This document shows positions 1-8,779 of a stretch of DNA of 64,000 nucleotides, in pieces (positions within the stretch are counted from its first letter, which is position 1; every line of letters starts with the position of its first letter). The stretch spans positions 6,262,001 through 6,326,000 of the forward strand of contig CBDCWO010000006.1 in assembly GCA_965223405.1 (NCBI GenBank). The letters are read 5' to 3'. Below the pieces are notes generated by a model. It ran no database searches, was not told where the DNA came from, and saw only the letters and a list, made by a program, of their open reading frames with translations. A program made the translations under genes and the position numbers. The DNA is from CBDCWO01 sp965223405 (GTDB lineage: Bacteria; Bacteroidota; Bacteroidia; Chitinophagales; Saprospiraceae).

Positions 1-29
1 AGGATGAAGAATTAAAACTCAATTCCTAA
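1..29 (+). CDS. 3' end of an upstream gene (possibly ccmE), cut by window edge
   Basis: One forward frame is open from the window edge to a TAA at 27-29 and reads D-E-E-L-K-L-N-S-stop; the other two forward frames stop at once. In Bacteroidota a CcmE-type haem chaperone often precedes the CcmF-type gene, so this may be its acidic tail. Nine codons cannot prove that; the identity rests on the neighbour alone. Confidence 0.35.
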
Positions 30-44
30 GTGACCGAGCAGCCC

Positions 45-2864
45 ATGCAATATATTGGCGAACATTTGTGGCCGGGTATGATCGGCCATTTTTTTGTCAT
101 ATCCTCTTTATTGGCTTGTCTACTAGGGGCTTATTCTTTCTGGCAATATCATAAGACCGAAATAAAAAGTTGGTGGAACTTAGGTCGCGACTCCTTTTGG
201 TACCACAGCCTGACCCTATTTGGCATCCTGGGAATTCTCTTGTTTGCCATGGCTAATAAGTATTATGAATATTCTTATGTATTTGCCCACGTCTCAGATG
301 ATTTACCTCTGCGTTACATCTTAAGTGCTTTTTGGGAAGGACAGGAAGGTAGTTTCCTGTTATGGATGTTTTGGCATGCGGTACTTGGAATTATTTTACT
401 GCGAAAGAAAACCGAGTTTAATGGTCAAGTCGTTTTCTTTTTGTTTTTGATCCAGGTATTTTTATTAACCATGATATTGGGAATTTATTATGGTCCCAAT
501 GAATTGGATAAAATCGGAAGTAGTCCATTTACTTTGGTAAGGGATATGCAAGATGCACCGATATTCAACTCTGCAGATTATCTGGAAGTCATAGCTCCCT
601 TTAGCAATGGGCTTAATATTCTATTGCAAAACTACTGGATGACCATCCACCCTCCCACCCTATTTTTAGGATTTGCGCTGACCAGTATACCATTTTGCTT
701 TGCCATGGCAGGTTTATGGAAGGGAGATCATACTTCCTGGCTCAAACCTGCATTTCCATGGGCACTTACGGGAGCCGGGATTTTAGGACTGGGTATCGCT
801 ATGGGTTCTGCCTGGGCCTATGAGGCTCTAAGTTTTGGTGGATATTGGGCTTGGGATCCGGTAGAAAACACCTCCTTAGTGCCTTGGATATTATTAGTGG
901 CCGGCATACATACCCACATGATTGCTAAAAATACCGGATATTCCATTAAAAGCACCTATCTATTCTATGGACTTACATTTCTGCTTACCAACTATTCCAC
1001 CTTCACCACCCGTAGTGGTGTGTTTTCAGAAACCAGTGTCCACTCTTTTACTGAAATGGGTTTGGAAACTCAATTACTTGCATTTCTTCTATTTTTTGTG
1101 ATCCTTTTTGGGGTTACCTTGGTGCGCAAGTGGAGGCAGATTCCTGTGAAATCAAAAGAAGAATTGACCTATTCACGGGAATTCTGGTTATTCATTGGAT
1201 CATTGGTCTTGTTATTCTCTGCTGTAATTATCACCTTCACCACGTCAATCCCGGTTTACAACCAAATTCTGGATGGGCTGGCCAGTTGGACCGGGAAAGA
1301 CCTCTCTTCCTGGCATCGTGGAATTCCTGTGGATCCCGTACCTCACTATAACAAATTTCAAGTATGGATTGCTTTTTTCGTTGGTCTGTTAACCGGGTTG
1401 ACACAATTTCTTCGCTACAAGGGAACGAACTGGTCTAGGTATCGCGGATATTTTTGGCGTAAAATAATAATTGCAGCGCTTATCGCAGTGGCCATTTCAT
1501 TACTCTTCAAATGGTGGTTGCCCGTACATCCTTGGCAATACAATTTTCTCTTGTTTGCCACTTCATTTAGCATCGCTGCGAATATTGATTATTTGTTATC
1601 TATTCTAAAAGGCAATCTTAAAGTCGGTGCCTCCGCCATTACACATGTTGGTTTTGGTATGATGATCCTTGGGATACTGGCAAGTGGATACCATCAAGAG
1701 ATTATATCAAAAAACACCAGTTTTGCCAGAGAAGATTTACAGGATTTGATGAATGAGGCATTACTGGATAATGTATACCTGGTAAAAAATGTGCCTACTC
1801 CCATGCGCAATTACACGCTGTTGTACAAAGCGGATACAATTATCGGAAATGAGCGAATATACGATGTCGACATTTATCAAAAAGATGAAGAAGGTAAAGT
1901 AACTCATAAGTTTACAGTTAAACCAAGTATTGTTTATAATCGTGACTTTAAGGAAGTCGCCTCAGCAAACCCTTCCATCAGGCGATACTTTGACCAAGAC
2001 ATTTTTACATTAATACCTTTTGCCAATTTTCACCACCGGGGTACTGACGAAATTCAAGCTTACGAGGATACTCTGACCTATAACCATATACTGACTTCAA
2101 TAAAGGATACTTTTTTTATTGGTGAAATAAAAGGGCAATTGCAAGGTATAAACTATCAAAGCAATCACTCAAATTATATACCGGAACCAGGAGATATTGT
2201 GGTTTCTCCCAATCTGCATTTCTTTCAATCAGGCTCCAGCCGGGTGTTCCAAGCCAATCCCACGCTGGTACTGAAAGAAAATGTGATCTACAATTACCCT
2301 TCAATAATTAATGAACTGGGACTTAAAGTTAAAGTCCATGACAGTCTCTTCAACCAACTATTTAAGGTTGAAACCGAACTGACTTACAACACTTACCGAG
2401 TCAAGGAAGGAGATTCCTTTCAGTACGGACCTTATGATTTTCGATTTTTAGGCTTTAATCGAAAACCCACACATACTTCCTATTTTCCTGAAAACCAGGA
2501 TATCGCGGTTGGGGCTTCCTTGGAAATTCTGAATCAAGGTCAGGTGTATCAGGCCGAACCGGTTTATTTTATACGCAATAACCGACCATTTAATCTGCGT
2601 GACTATGTGTCCAAGTTGGATTTACACATCCGGTTTACCCACATTGATCCCCGTACCGAATCAATAGAAATTCAGGTATCACATGGCAATTCCGAGACCT
2701 TGCAGGTTCCGGTTTCTGTTGCCACGGACTATCCCAGAGACGATTATATAATTTTACAGGCCAAATTATTTCCCGGAATAAATTTATTGTGGACTGGTAT
2801 TGTATTGATGGTTGTCGGATTTTTATTGGCAGCAATCAGGAGATATAGAAAAACATTAAATTAG
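45..2864 (+). CDS. ccmF: CcmF/CcsA-type cytochrome c haem lyase
   Basis: Multi-pass inner-membrane protein that attaches haem to apocytochrome c on the periplasmic side (system I, CcmF/NrfE family). About a dozen hydrophobic segments fill the first 560 residues. The tryptophan-rich haem-handling motif FGGYWAWDPVENTS lies near residue 265, followed by the conserved NYSTFTTRSGVFSETSVHSF region. A large soluble part of about 350 residues follows before a last membrane helix, making the protein longer than a proteobacterial CcmF but normal for this phylum. A GTG at 30 would add five residues; I prefer the ATG at 45 because the family usually begins close to QYIGEHLWPG. It starts just after the stop of the preceding frame, suggesting an operon. 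Confidence 0.9.
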   Translation: MQYIGEHLWPGMIGHFFVISSLLACLLGAYSFWQYHKTEIKSWWNLGRDSFWYHSLTLFGILGILLFAMANKYYEYSYVFAHVSDDLPLRYILSAFWEGQEGSFLLWMFWHAVLGIILLRKKTEFNGQVVFFLFLIQVFLLTMILGIYYGPNELDKIGSSPFTLVRDMQDAPIFNSADYLEVIAPFSNGLNILLQNYWMTIHPPTLFLGFALTSIPFCFAMAGLWKGDHTSWLKPAFPWALTGAGILGLGIAMGSAWAYEALSFGGYWAWDPVENTSLVPWILLVAGIHTHMIAKNTGYSIKSTYLFYGLTFLLTNYSTFTTRSGVFSETSVHSFTEMGLETQLLAFLLFFVILFGVTLVRKWRQIPVKSKEELTYSREFWLFIGSLVLLFSAVIITFTTSIPVYNQILDGLASWTGKDLSSWHRGIPVDPVPHYNKFQVWIAFFVGLLTGLTQFLRYKGTNWSRYRGYFWRKIIIAALIAVAISLLFKWWLPVHPWQYNFLLFATSFSIAANIDYLLSILKGNLKVGASAITHVGFGMMILGILASGYHQEIISKNTSFAREDLQDLMNEALLDNVYLVKNVPTPMRNYTLLYKADTIIGNERIYDVDIYQKDEEGKVTHKFTVKPSIVYNRDFKEVASANPSIRRYFDQDIFTLIPFANFHHRGTDEIQAYEDTLTYNHILTSIKDTFFIGEIKGQLQGINYQSNHSNYIPEPGDIVVSPNLHFFQSGSSRVFQANPTLVLKENVIYNYPSIINELGLKVKVHDSLFNQLFKVETELTYNTYRVKEGDSFQYGPYDFRFLGFNRKPTHTSYFPENQDIAVGASLEILNQGQVYQAEPVYFIRNNRPFNLRDYVSKLDLHIRFTHIDPRTESIEIQVSHGNSETLQVPVSVATDYPRDDYIILQAKLFPGINLLWTGIVLMVVGFLLAAIRRYRKTLN

Positions 2865-2907
2865 ACCGCTACACTTATCTAAAAGCCCGACTCCATTATA
2901 ATTCGCA

Positions 2908-2915
2908 TATCTTTG
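2908..2915 (+). promoter_or_regulatory. Candidate -7 box (TATCTTTG) for the DUF2520 gene
   Basis: The octamer matches the Bacteroidota -7 consensus TAnnTTTG and lies 43 nt before the ATG at 2959. No convincing -33 TTTG is visible, so the call rests on one box. Confidence 0.4.
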
Positions 2916-2958
2916 AGCAATGTATTTATTTAGGTTGATTGGTTATAAATTGTAAAAC

Positions 2959-3729
2959 ATGAAAGTCGCCTTGTTAGGGTCGGGTAACGTCAGTTGGCAC
3001 TTGCAAAAAGCGATTTCCGGATGCTCCCAACACCAGATTGCGGGTATCATTTCACGGAAAGAAACCTCCCAGGTTTTTACATCTGCAGTTCCGGTGGTTC
3101 AAGAGGCTGGTGATATCCTAAAATTCAATCCTGATTTGATCATACTTTGTGTACCCGACGATTTAATTTCTGCTATAAGCTCCGGTTTGTCGGAGCAACT
3201 TCCTGCTGATATTCCATTAGCCCATACATCGGGTAGTAAAGCATTAAAGGCTATTGATTCCTACTTTCATCAAAGAGGGGTATTTTACCCTTTGCAAACC
3301 CTAAGTATCCATCATCCCGTTGATTTCCAAAAAATCCCCCTCTTGCTTGAAGCGGACGACCCAATATTTTTTAGTAAACTTCATGATTTGGCTTCATGTA
3401 TTTCACTCCAGGTTAAAGAAGTTTCCAGTAGATTCCGTGCTGAGGTCCACTTGGCAGCTGTGATTCTGAATAATTACACAAATCATTTGATCTTCCAGGC
3501 ACAACAATACTTAAATCCTTACGATTTGGACCTGGATTTGTTCAAACCGCTGCTCCAGGAGACAATAAGAAAAGCGTTCTCCTCCAATCCTTACGATGCC
3601 CAAACCGGTCCGGCCAGAAGAAGGGATCTGGAAACTATTCGTTTGCATTTGAAAAAATTAAAGGATAGCCCTACCATGCTTGAGATTTATCGGGTATTTG
3701 CCGAATCGATAGAAAAAACTTACCATTAA
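2959..3729 (+). CDS. Rossmann-fold DUF2520 family protein
   Basis: A 256-residue soluble protein with an N-terminal NAD(P)-binding GSGNVSWH glycine loop (residues 7-14) and a C-terminal helical domain typical of DUF2520. The family resembles F420-dependent or ketopantoate-type reductases (ProC/PanE-like architecture). Its substrate is not established, so I give only the fold. The HTSGS stretch near residue 90 and the FYPLQT stretch near residue 108 are family landmarks. Free-standing gene between ccmF and the uridine kinase; the ATG is the first possible start and agrees with the beginning of the Rossmann strand. Confidence 0.85.
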   Translation: MKVALLGSGNVSWHLQKAISGCSQHQIAGIISRKETSQVFTSAVPVVQEAGDILKFNPDLIILCVPDDLISAISSGLSEQLPADIPLAHTSGSKALKAIDSYFHQRGVFYPLQTLSIHHPVDFQKIPLLLEADDPIFFSKLHDLASCISLQVKEVSSRFRAEVHLAAVILNNYTNHLIFQAQQYLNPYDLDLDLFKPLLQETIRKAFSSNPYDAQTGPARRRDLETIRLHLKKLKDSPTMLEIYRVFAESIEKTYH

Positions 3730-3852
3730 AAATCGTGGCACAATTACTTGAAATTGTTTCTGTTTATTCGGAGCCTTTCCAACTTTAATCGTAAAATTGG
3801 TTGGTGTTTTATCCGAATAAAGAGTATATTACTAAAAAGGAAAACCTAATCA

Positions 3853-4485
3853 ATGAAGTCGACAAATTCACCCTATATCATCGGTATATGTGGTGGTAGT
3901 GGATCTGGCAAAACCAGAATTCTAACCGAGTTGCAGTCTGAATTTTCTAAAGCGGAACTGTGTATCATTTCCATGGATGAGTACTATCATCCCAGAGAAT
4001 CTCAAATTACGGATGCGAAGGGAGTCAAGAATTTTGATTTGCCGACGTCAATCGATTATCTTTCCCTGGTTGATGATATCAATTCACTGATGCGACAGCA
4101 AGTAGTCAAACGGCGTGAATACATTTTCAATAACCGACTTGCCGAAAGTAAAATAGTCACCTATAATCCGGCTCCAATCTACGTGATCGAAGGATTATTT
4201 GTAATGCACTATGAGGAAATCAGAAAAATATTGGATCTCCGGATATTCATTCATGCTAAAGATGACATCAAAGTAATTAGGCGTATAAAAAGAGATCAAA
4301 AACAACGTAATTACCCGGTCAACGACGTTCTATATCGGTATGAAAATCATGTAACTCCTGCCTTTGAAAAATACATCAAGCCATACTTGGATGAAGCTGA
4401 CCTGGTTATCATAAATAACAAGAATTACGAAAACGGCTTGGAGGTTTTAAAGGGATTCTTAAAGGAGAAATTGAGGGTAACCTAG
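3853..4485 (+). CDS. udk: Uridine kinase-like nucleoside kinase
   Basis: P-loop kinase of the phosphoribulokinase/uridine kinase family: GGSGSGKT at residues 14-21, then the MDEYYHPRE acceptor-side motif and the IEGLFVMHY strand near residue 115. Length (210 aa) is standard. It would phosphorylate uridine or cytidine to the monophosphate. The next gene, 149 nt downstream on the same strand, is a nucleoside transporter, so uptake and trapping of pyrimidine nucleosides by the pair is a reasonable inference. A related kinase with another small substrate cannot be excluded from sequence alone. Confidence 0.82.
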   Translation: MKSTNSPYIIGICGGSGSGKTRILTELQSEFSKAELCIISMDEYYHPRESQITDAKGVKNFDLPTSIDYLSLVDDINSLMRQQVVKRREYIFNNRLAESKIVTYNPAPIYVIEGLFVMHYEEIRKILDLRIFIHAKDDIKVIRRIKRDQKQRNYPVNDVLYRYENHVTPAFEKYIKPYLDEADLVIINNKNYENGLEVLKGFLKEKLRVT

Positions 4486-4634
4486 AAGAATGTGTTGCGA
4501 TAAATTCTTTGATAATCCTGGGGATGGGATAGTCAGCTTTCGATCGATTGCGACTACTCCAAGAGATATCTTGGAAAAAAGTTATATCCATTAAATAAAA
4601 AACCATATTTTGAAGTCAAACCTAAGATTATTCA

Positions 4635-5951
4635 GTGGATATATTCAGGGGAGTTGTTGGAATCGTAAGTTTATTGCTCATTTGTTACGTATTGAGTAAC
4701 AACAAAAAACTAATCAACTGGAGAACTGTCGGAATTGGATTGACATTACAAATACTTTTGGGAATAGCCATCTTAAAGGTTCCTGGAGTCCGCGATGTAT
4801 TTGAATGGATTGCCAGCTTTTTTGTAGTAATACTTGATTTTACTGAGGAAGGGACCAAGTTTGTATTGGGAGACTGGCCCGGATTGGTTCAGATCACCGA
4901 TGGTGCAACCGGATCACTTTATACGGTGGGATATATTTTTGCCTTCAAAGTCCTACCAACCATTATTTTCTTTTCGGCATTATCCTCCGTTTTGTATTAC
5001 TTCGGTATTCTACAATTTATAATTAAGGGATTTGCCTGGTTAATGACACGTAGCATGCACTTGACCGGAGCAGAAAGTCTGGCTGCGGCAGCCAATGTTT
5101 TTATTGGACAAACCGAAGCGCCCCTAGTGGTCAAACCCTACCTTGAAGACATGTCCAAATCTGAGATGCTGTGCTTGATGGCAGGAGGAATGGCTACTAT
5201 AGCGGGAGGAGTTTTTGCTGCTTACGTGGGATTTTTAGGAGGTGATGATCCCGAAATGAGACAGCTGTTTGCTACCCATTTATTGACGGCATCTATAATG
5301 AGTGCACCGGCGGCCATCATTGCCGCCAAAATCCTCTTTCCGGAAACCAAAAACGTAGACCTGGTACATCAGAAGCTGGATATTCCCAAACAGGAGGCAG
5401 GCTCAAATGTGCTCGATGCAATTACCCGTGGAACAACCGATGGTCTCAAACTCGCGATCAATGTGGGAGCTATGCTGTTGGTTTTTACCGCTTTTATCGC
5501 CATGGTCAATTACATTTTAATCAACGGGATTGGTGGTTGGTCCGGATTAAATGATTATGTCGTTGATGCTACCGATGGAAGGTTTAAAGGATTCAATCTG
5601 GAGTACATTTTAGGCATTTTATTTTCTCCAATAGCCTGGTTGCTTGGTGTCCCCGGTGAAGATACCTTAATCGTAGGACAGTTATTGGGATTAAAAACCA
5701 CACTCAATGAATTTTTTGCGTACGCTGAACTGCAAGGTATCAAAGAAGGGCTACAGCAAAAATCAATATTAATTGCCACTTACGCACTCTGTGGATTTGC
5801 CAATTTTGCCTCGATAGGGATTCAGATCGGGGGCATTGGTGCCATTGCTCCGGGTCAACGTAAAACCCTTACCGAACTCGCTATTAAAGCGTTAATCGCA
5901 GGGTCAGTAGCATGTTTTATGACCGCCGCGATTGCAGGGATTTTGGTCTAG
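4635..5951 (+). CDS. NupC-type concentrative nucleoside transporter (CNT family)
   Basis: An inner-membrane protein of 438 residues with about ten hydrophobic segments and the CNT signature GQTEAPLVVKPYL near residues 158-170, where the Q/T/E residues line the nucleoside site in characterised members. It should drive cation-coupled nucleoside uptake. Translation starts at a GTG: an in-frame TAA 10 nt upstream rules out an earlier start, and the residues that follow (D-I-F-R-G) match the usual N-terminus. It probably works with the uridine kinase just upstream. Confidence 0.9.
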   Translation: MDIFRGVVGIVSLLLICYVLSNNKKLINWRTVGIGLTLQILLGIAILKVPGVRDVFEWIASFFVVILDFTEEGTKFVLGDWPGLVQITDGATGSLYTVGYIFAFKVLPTIIFFSALSSVLYYFGILQFIIKGFAWLMTRSMHLTGAESLAAAANVFIGQTEAPLVVKPYLEDMSKSEMLCLMAGGMATIAGGVFAAYVGFLGGDDPEMRQLFATHLLTASIMSAPAAIIAAKILFPETKNVDLVHQKLDIPKQEAGSNVLDAITRGTTDGLKLAINVGAMLLVFTAFIAMVNYILINGIGGWSGLNDYVVDATDGRFKGFNLEYILGILFSPIAWLLGVPGEDTLIVGQLLGLKTTLNEFFAYAELQGIKEGLQQKSILIATYALCGFANFASIGIQIGGIGAIAPGQRKTLTELAIKALIAGSVACFMTAAIAGILV

Positions 5952-6045
5952 GGGGATTGATTTAGTGCTGTTTTATCATAGCTTTCTATGCGGAGAACCA
6001 GCTCTAATTTGATAAAATATAATAAATTTTTATAATATTATAAAT

Positions 6046-6068
6046 AACTGACCTGCGAAAGGTCAGTT
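6046..6068. terminator. Hairpin between convergent genes
   Basis: A perfect 9-bp stem (AACTGACCT / AGGTCAGTT) with a 5-nt loop sits between the transporter gene and the convergent lipoprotein remnant. There is an AT-rich flank on each side but no clean T-run, so it may act in either direction or only as a processing structure. Confidence 0.4.
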
Positions 6069-6106
6069 AATTAATAATATGTAGGATATCTCGGGTAGTT
6101 CAAATT

Positions 6107-6737
6107 TCATTTAGGGAGAATCAGTGTTGCATTCCAAGAATGTTCAGCCCCATTTATCCCAACAGGGATTTTCGTAATGGCAACACCATGACCAGCAGCA
6201 CCTTCAAATCGGCCAGTACCTCCCACAATAAAAAATTCTCTGTTATACTCTCCCCTATATTTTGGACCTCCTATGAAAATAACATGTTCTTCAGGTATTT
6301 CGAAAAATATTTGATCTCCGTTGGCCCCAATCATTGTTCCTTCACCATTTTGGCCAGTCCCATGTCCATTGTCCAAGTCCGGACGGCGCCTGCCATCCAC
6401 AATCTTAAATGCTCTATGAAAACACGTGGTATAGTCATACGAAAATCTTCCCAGGTGAGTAGCATTTCCTTCACCTACATGATGATTTATGACCCACTGA
6501 TTATTAGGGTTTATAATTCCATCACCACATTCTTCACGGAAGGTATCATCAGCCGCTTTAGAAGTAAAATTAGCCTTAAAAGGAACAGAAACAGTTTGAT
6601 TATCTTGATTTGCTCCAAATAACCCAGGTTTACCCTGTAACAGATCCTGATCAAATTGAACATGACTGGGTTCTTTAACATGACTGGGTTCTACACCTTC
6701 ACTTAGTTTGCTACATCCATAAAATACCAACCCAATT
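6107..6737 (-). pseudogene. 3' part of a lipoprotein gene split by an IS element
   Basis: This reading frame begins inside a lipoprotein signal peptide (L-V-F-Y-G-C-S-K) with no proper start codon, and runs about 200 residues to a stop at 6107. The missing signal-peptide start lies on the far side of the IS at 8512-8556. Removing the IS and one AATT copy rejoins the frame exactly. The mature protein carries an 18-bp tandem duplication encoding EPSHVK/EPSHVQ, and a C-terminal part (FFIVGGTGRFEGAAGHG) like beta-barrel proteins of the allene-oxide-cyclase-like fold. Function is unknown. After insertion it could at best give an unexported protein. Confidence 0.8.
6734..6737. repeat. Target-site duplication AATT, left copy
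   Basis: AATT directly abuts the left inverted repeat of the IS and is repeated at 8512-8515 beside the right one. Confidence 0.85.
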
Positions 6738-8511
6738 AGGGTTTGCTGATTTTATATTCTAAATACAAATTGTCTTACTTTTTTTTCTTTTCTATTTTTA
6801 GGATGCCAGACGAATTGAAAATTGAACTTGGGAATCAATTTGTTTAAGTCATTAACAATGCTAGTTATCGGAAGGTGAATTTCGGATTGCAAATTTTGAA
6901 ATAAAATATTAGGATATTTGATTACAATTTTCCACAAGTTAACCAGGTTCAATACAAAGAAGATTGCGCCTATCCAGCTTTCTGAGGTATCTTGTCTTCG
7001 GGCTTTTATATTATTGAGGCCATAACCATTTTTACCTTGACCAATTTTTCCTTCCACATGATTACGTTGATTACGTTCTTTTTTGAGTTTTCGTTTTTGA
7101 TAGGGAGTGAGAGATTGTTTAGGAGGTCTACCCAAAGGTTTTCCTACAATTCGGATTCCTTTATCTTTTAACCATGCTCTGTTGTTTCTGTTCAAATAGA
7201 TCCTGTCAGCCAATAATAACTCTGGATAATAACCAAATGTAATTCGAAATTTTTCTACTTGCAATTTCAGATCTGAAGACTCATTAAAGGCATGCCAACT
7301 GATGTGATCTACTTTGCTGTACCCTTCACATTCGCTGACACTTATTTTACTTCCAAACTCTACTGTAACCTTGTCTTTACCCCTGACTATTGGCCTAACA
7401 TAAGGTTGGTAAATATTTACGATCCTGTCTGGGCAACTATGTGTTTTATTATCATACATCCTCATTTGCTGATTGCAAATCAATTGAATTACCCAAAAGA
7501 TGCGCTGATCACGACGAGTAAAAGGAATAGAATTTTGTGAAATAATGTTTAGCAATTTGTGAATTGTTTTGATATTTCTGCTTAAATATCTGAGTTGTTG
7601 GCCAATTACCTTTCTGATCTGTTTTTTAGATTTATTTTTCTTTTTGGCCAGGTTTAAGTATTCCTTTTTGGCAATCCTTCGATAAGTGCGAGGCTTAACC
7701 TTTAAATCAGTCATTTTGTATAGTATATCTATCAGACGCTCACTTTCTAAACGACTTTCACTAATTAATCCTAAATCGGTTGGATATTTGATTTGTTGAT
7801 CGGCCACGGTGGCATCTATCTTCAGCTTCCCTTTGTGAGTAATTTTTGAAGTGGTTTGTTCTGGCATTGGTTCTTCGCAAACAGAAGACTTGTTTTCAGT
7901 TGGAGATCCAGGACCTTTGTTTGGTAAATTATCCTTTCCTTCTTGTTTAATAATCCGTTTGTGTTTTGGTTTGAGTTGTTCAGTTCGAGAAATGATCAGA
8001 TCATTAAACGAATCAAACATTTCAGCACCCATTCTTTTACGTATATCTACAAAAAGCGATGGATCAAATGGAAGGGCTGTTTGAAAACTTTTCAATCCAC
8101 AAAAGTATTGAATATAAATATTCTCAGAAATTTCTTGTACCGTATCACGGTCACTAAGTCCCAATCGGTGTTTGACTATTATTGCTCCTATTACCATTCG
8201 GATGTCTACACTTTCTCGTCCAGAATCAGTCCTCAGATTACGTGCATAAATAGAAGCCAAATCATCCCATGGTATCAATTTAGCTAGAATTACCCAACGG
8301 TTATCAGGACTCAGATCTTGATCAAATGGATGTTTAAATCCTTCAAGAGTAAGCTGATTAGCAGGTGTATATCGTATCATAACTGCAAGGGTTTTGATAG
8401 TAAAATAACCAATACCTTGCACTTATAACTATAAATCACTACTTTGTTATCAACACAATATGTTGATAAACAAATATTTATGCCGCATTTCTGAAAAAAT
8501 CAGCAAACCCC
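6738..8511 (-). mobile_element. Complete IS1182-like insertion sequence (1,774 bp)
   Basis: The ends are 16-bp inverted repeats (6738-6753 and 8496-8511) reading RGGGTTTGCTGATTTT inward and differing only at the outermost base. AATT duplications flank both sides. One full-length transposase gene occupies most of the element, and its stop codon lies in the left inverted repeat. The intact ends, intact gene and unmutated target duplication point to a recent insertion. The family call rests on transposase architecture and the short palindromic duplication; a related IS5-superfamily group is the alternative. Confidence 0.9.
6752..8422 (-). CDS. IS1182-type DDE transposase
   Basis: A 556-residue transposase with an N-terminal InsH-like region (IPWDDLASIYARN, then VIGAIIVKHRLGLSDRDTV), a basic central linker and a C-terminal DDE_Tnp_1-type core. 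Visible core landmarks are KIDATVADQQIKYPTD (first acidic residue), LLADRIYLNRNNR, and HVEGKIGQGKNGYGL carrying the final acidic residue. It catalyses cut-and-paste movement of its own element. The frame is uninterrupted and the stop lies in the left inverted repeat, so the gene is probably functional. A start somewhat inside the given ATG is possible. Confidence 0.9.
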   Translation of the reverse strand: MQGIGYFTIKTLAVMIRYTPANQLTLEGFKHPFDQDLSPDNRWVILAKLIPWDDLASIYARNLRTDSGRESVDIRMVIGAIIVKHRLGLSDRDTVQEISENIYIQYFCGLKSFQTALPFDPSLFVDIRKRMGAEMFDSFNDLIISRTEQLKPKHKRIIKQEGKDNLPNKGPGSPTENKSSVCEEPMPEQTTSKITHKGKLKIDATVADQQIKYPTDLGLISESRLESERLIDILYKMTDLKVKPRTYRRIAKKEYLNLAKKKNKSKKQIRKVIGQQLRYLSRNIKTIHKLLNIISQNSIPFTRRDQRIFWVIQLICNQQMRMYDNKTHSCPDRIVNIYQPYVRPIVRGKDKVTVEFGSKISVSECEGYSKVDHISWHAFNESSDLKLQVEKFRITFGYYPELLLADRIYLNRNNRAWLKDKGIRIVGKPLGRPPKQSLTPYQKRKLKKERNQRNHVEGKIGQGKNGYGLNNIKARRQDTSESWIGAIFFVLNLVNLWKIVIKYPNILFQNLQSEIHLPITSIVNDLNKLIPKFNFQFVWHPKNRKEKKVRQFVFRI

Positions 8512-8556
8512 AATTAAAGTATAGAGTACCCAATGAAGAACAAAAAGCTTTTTCAT
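8512..8556 (-). pseudogene. 5' signal-peptide fragment of the IS-split lipoprotein gene
   Basis: The minus strand reads ATG at 8556-8554 then M-K-K-L-F-V-L-H-W-V-L-Y-T-L-I, ending exactly at the IS junction. Joined to the remnant at 6107-6733 it gives a textbook lipoprotein leader ending in VFYGC. Too short to be seen as a gene on its own; it is the other half of the interrupted gene. Confidence 0.8.
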
Positions 8557-8779
8557 AACGTAAAAATTTTAATTTTGAAATTCCTTTTAAAAGTACAGGG
8601 AAAGCCTCAGGAGCATATAACAACTATGTTGCAAATCATTGTAATTTTTGATTTTTTTGTCTCAAAAACTATTAACTATGTTTCATCTGGCCATAAAAGG
8701 AAAATATGAAAAACTATTAATACCCAGATTATTTAAATTCGATAATGAGGTAGTTTAGTTTTTCGCTGAAAAGTCAACT

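Noticed and set aside
6140..6622. 160-codon plus-strand frame antisense to the lipoprotein remnant
   Set aside because: It lies opposite a frame that rejoins perfectly with a lipobox leader; its own translation has no domain.
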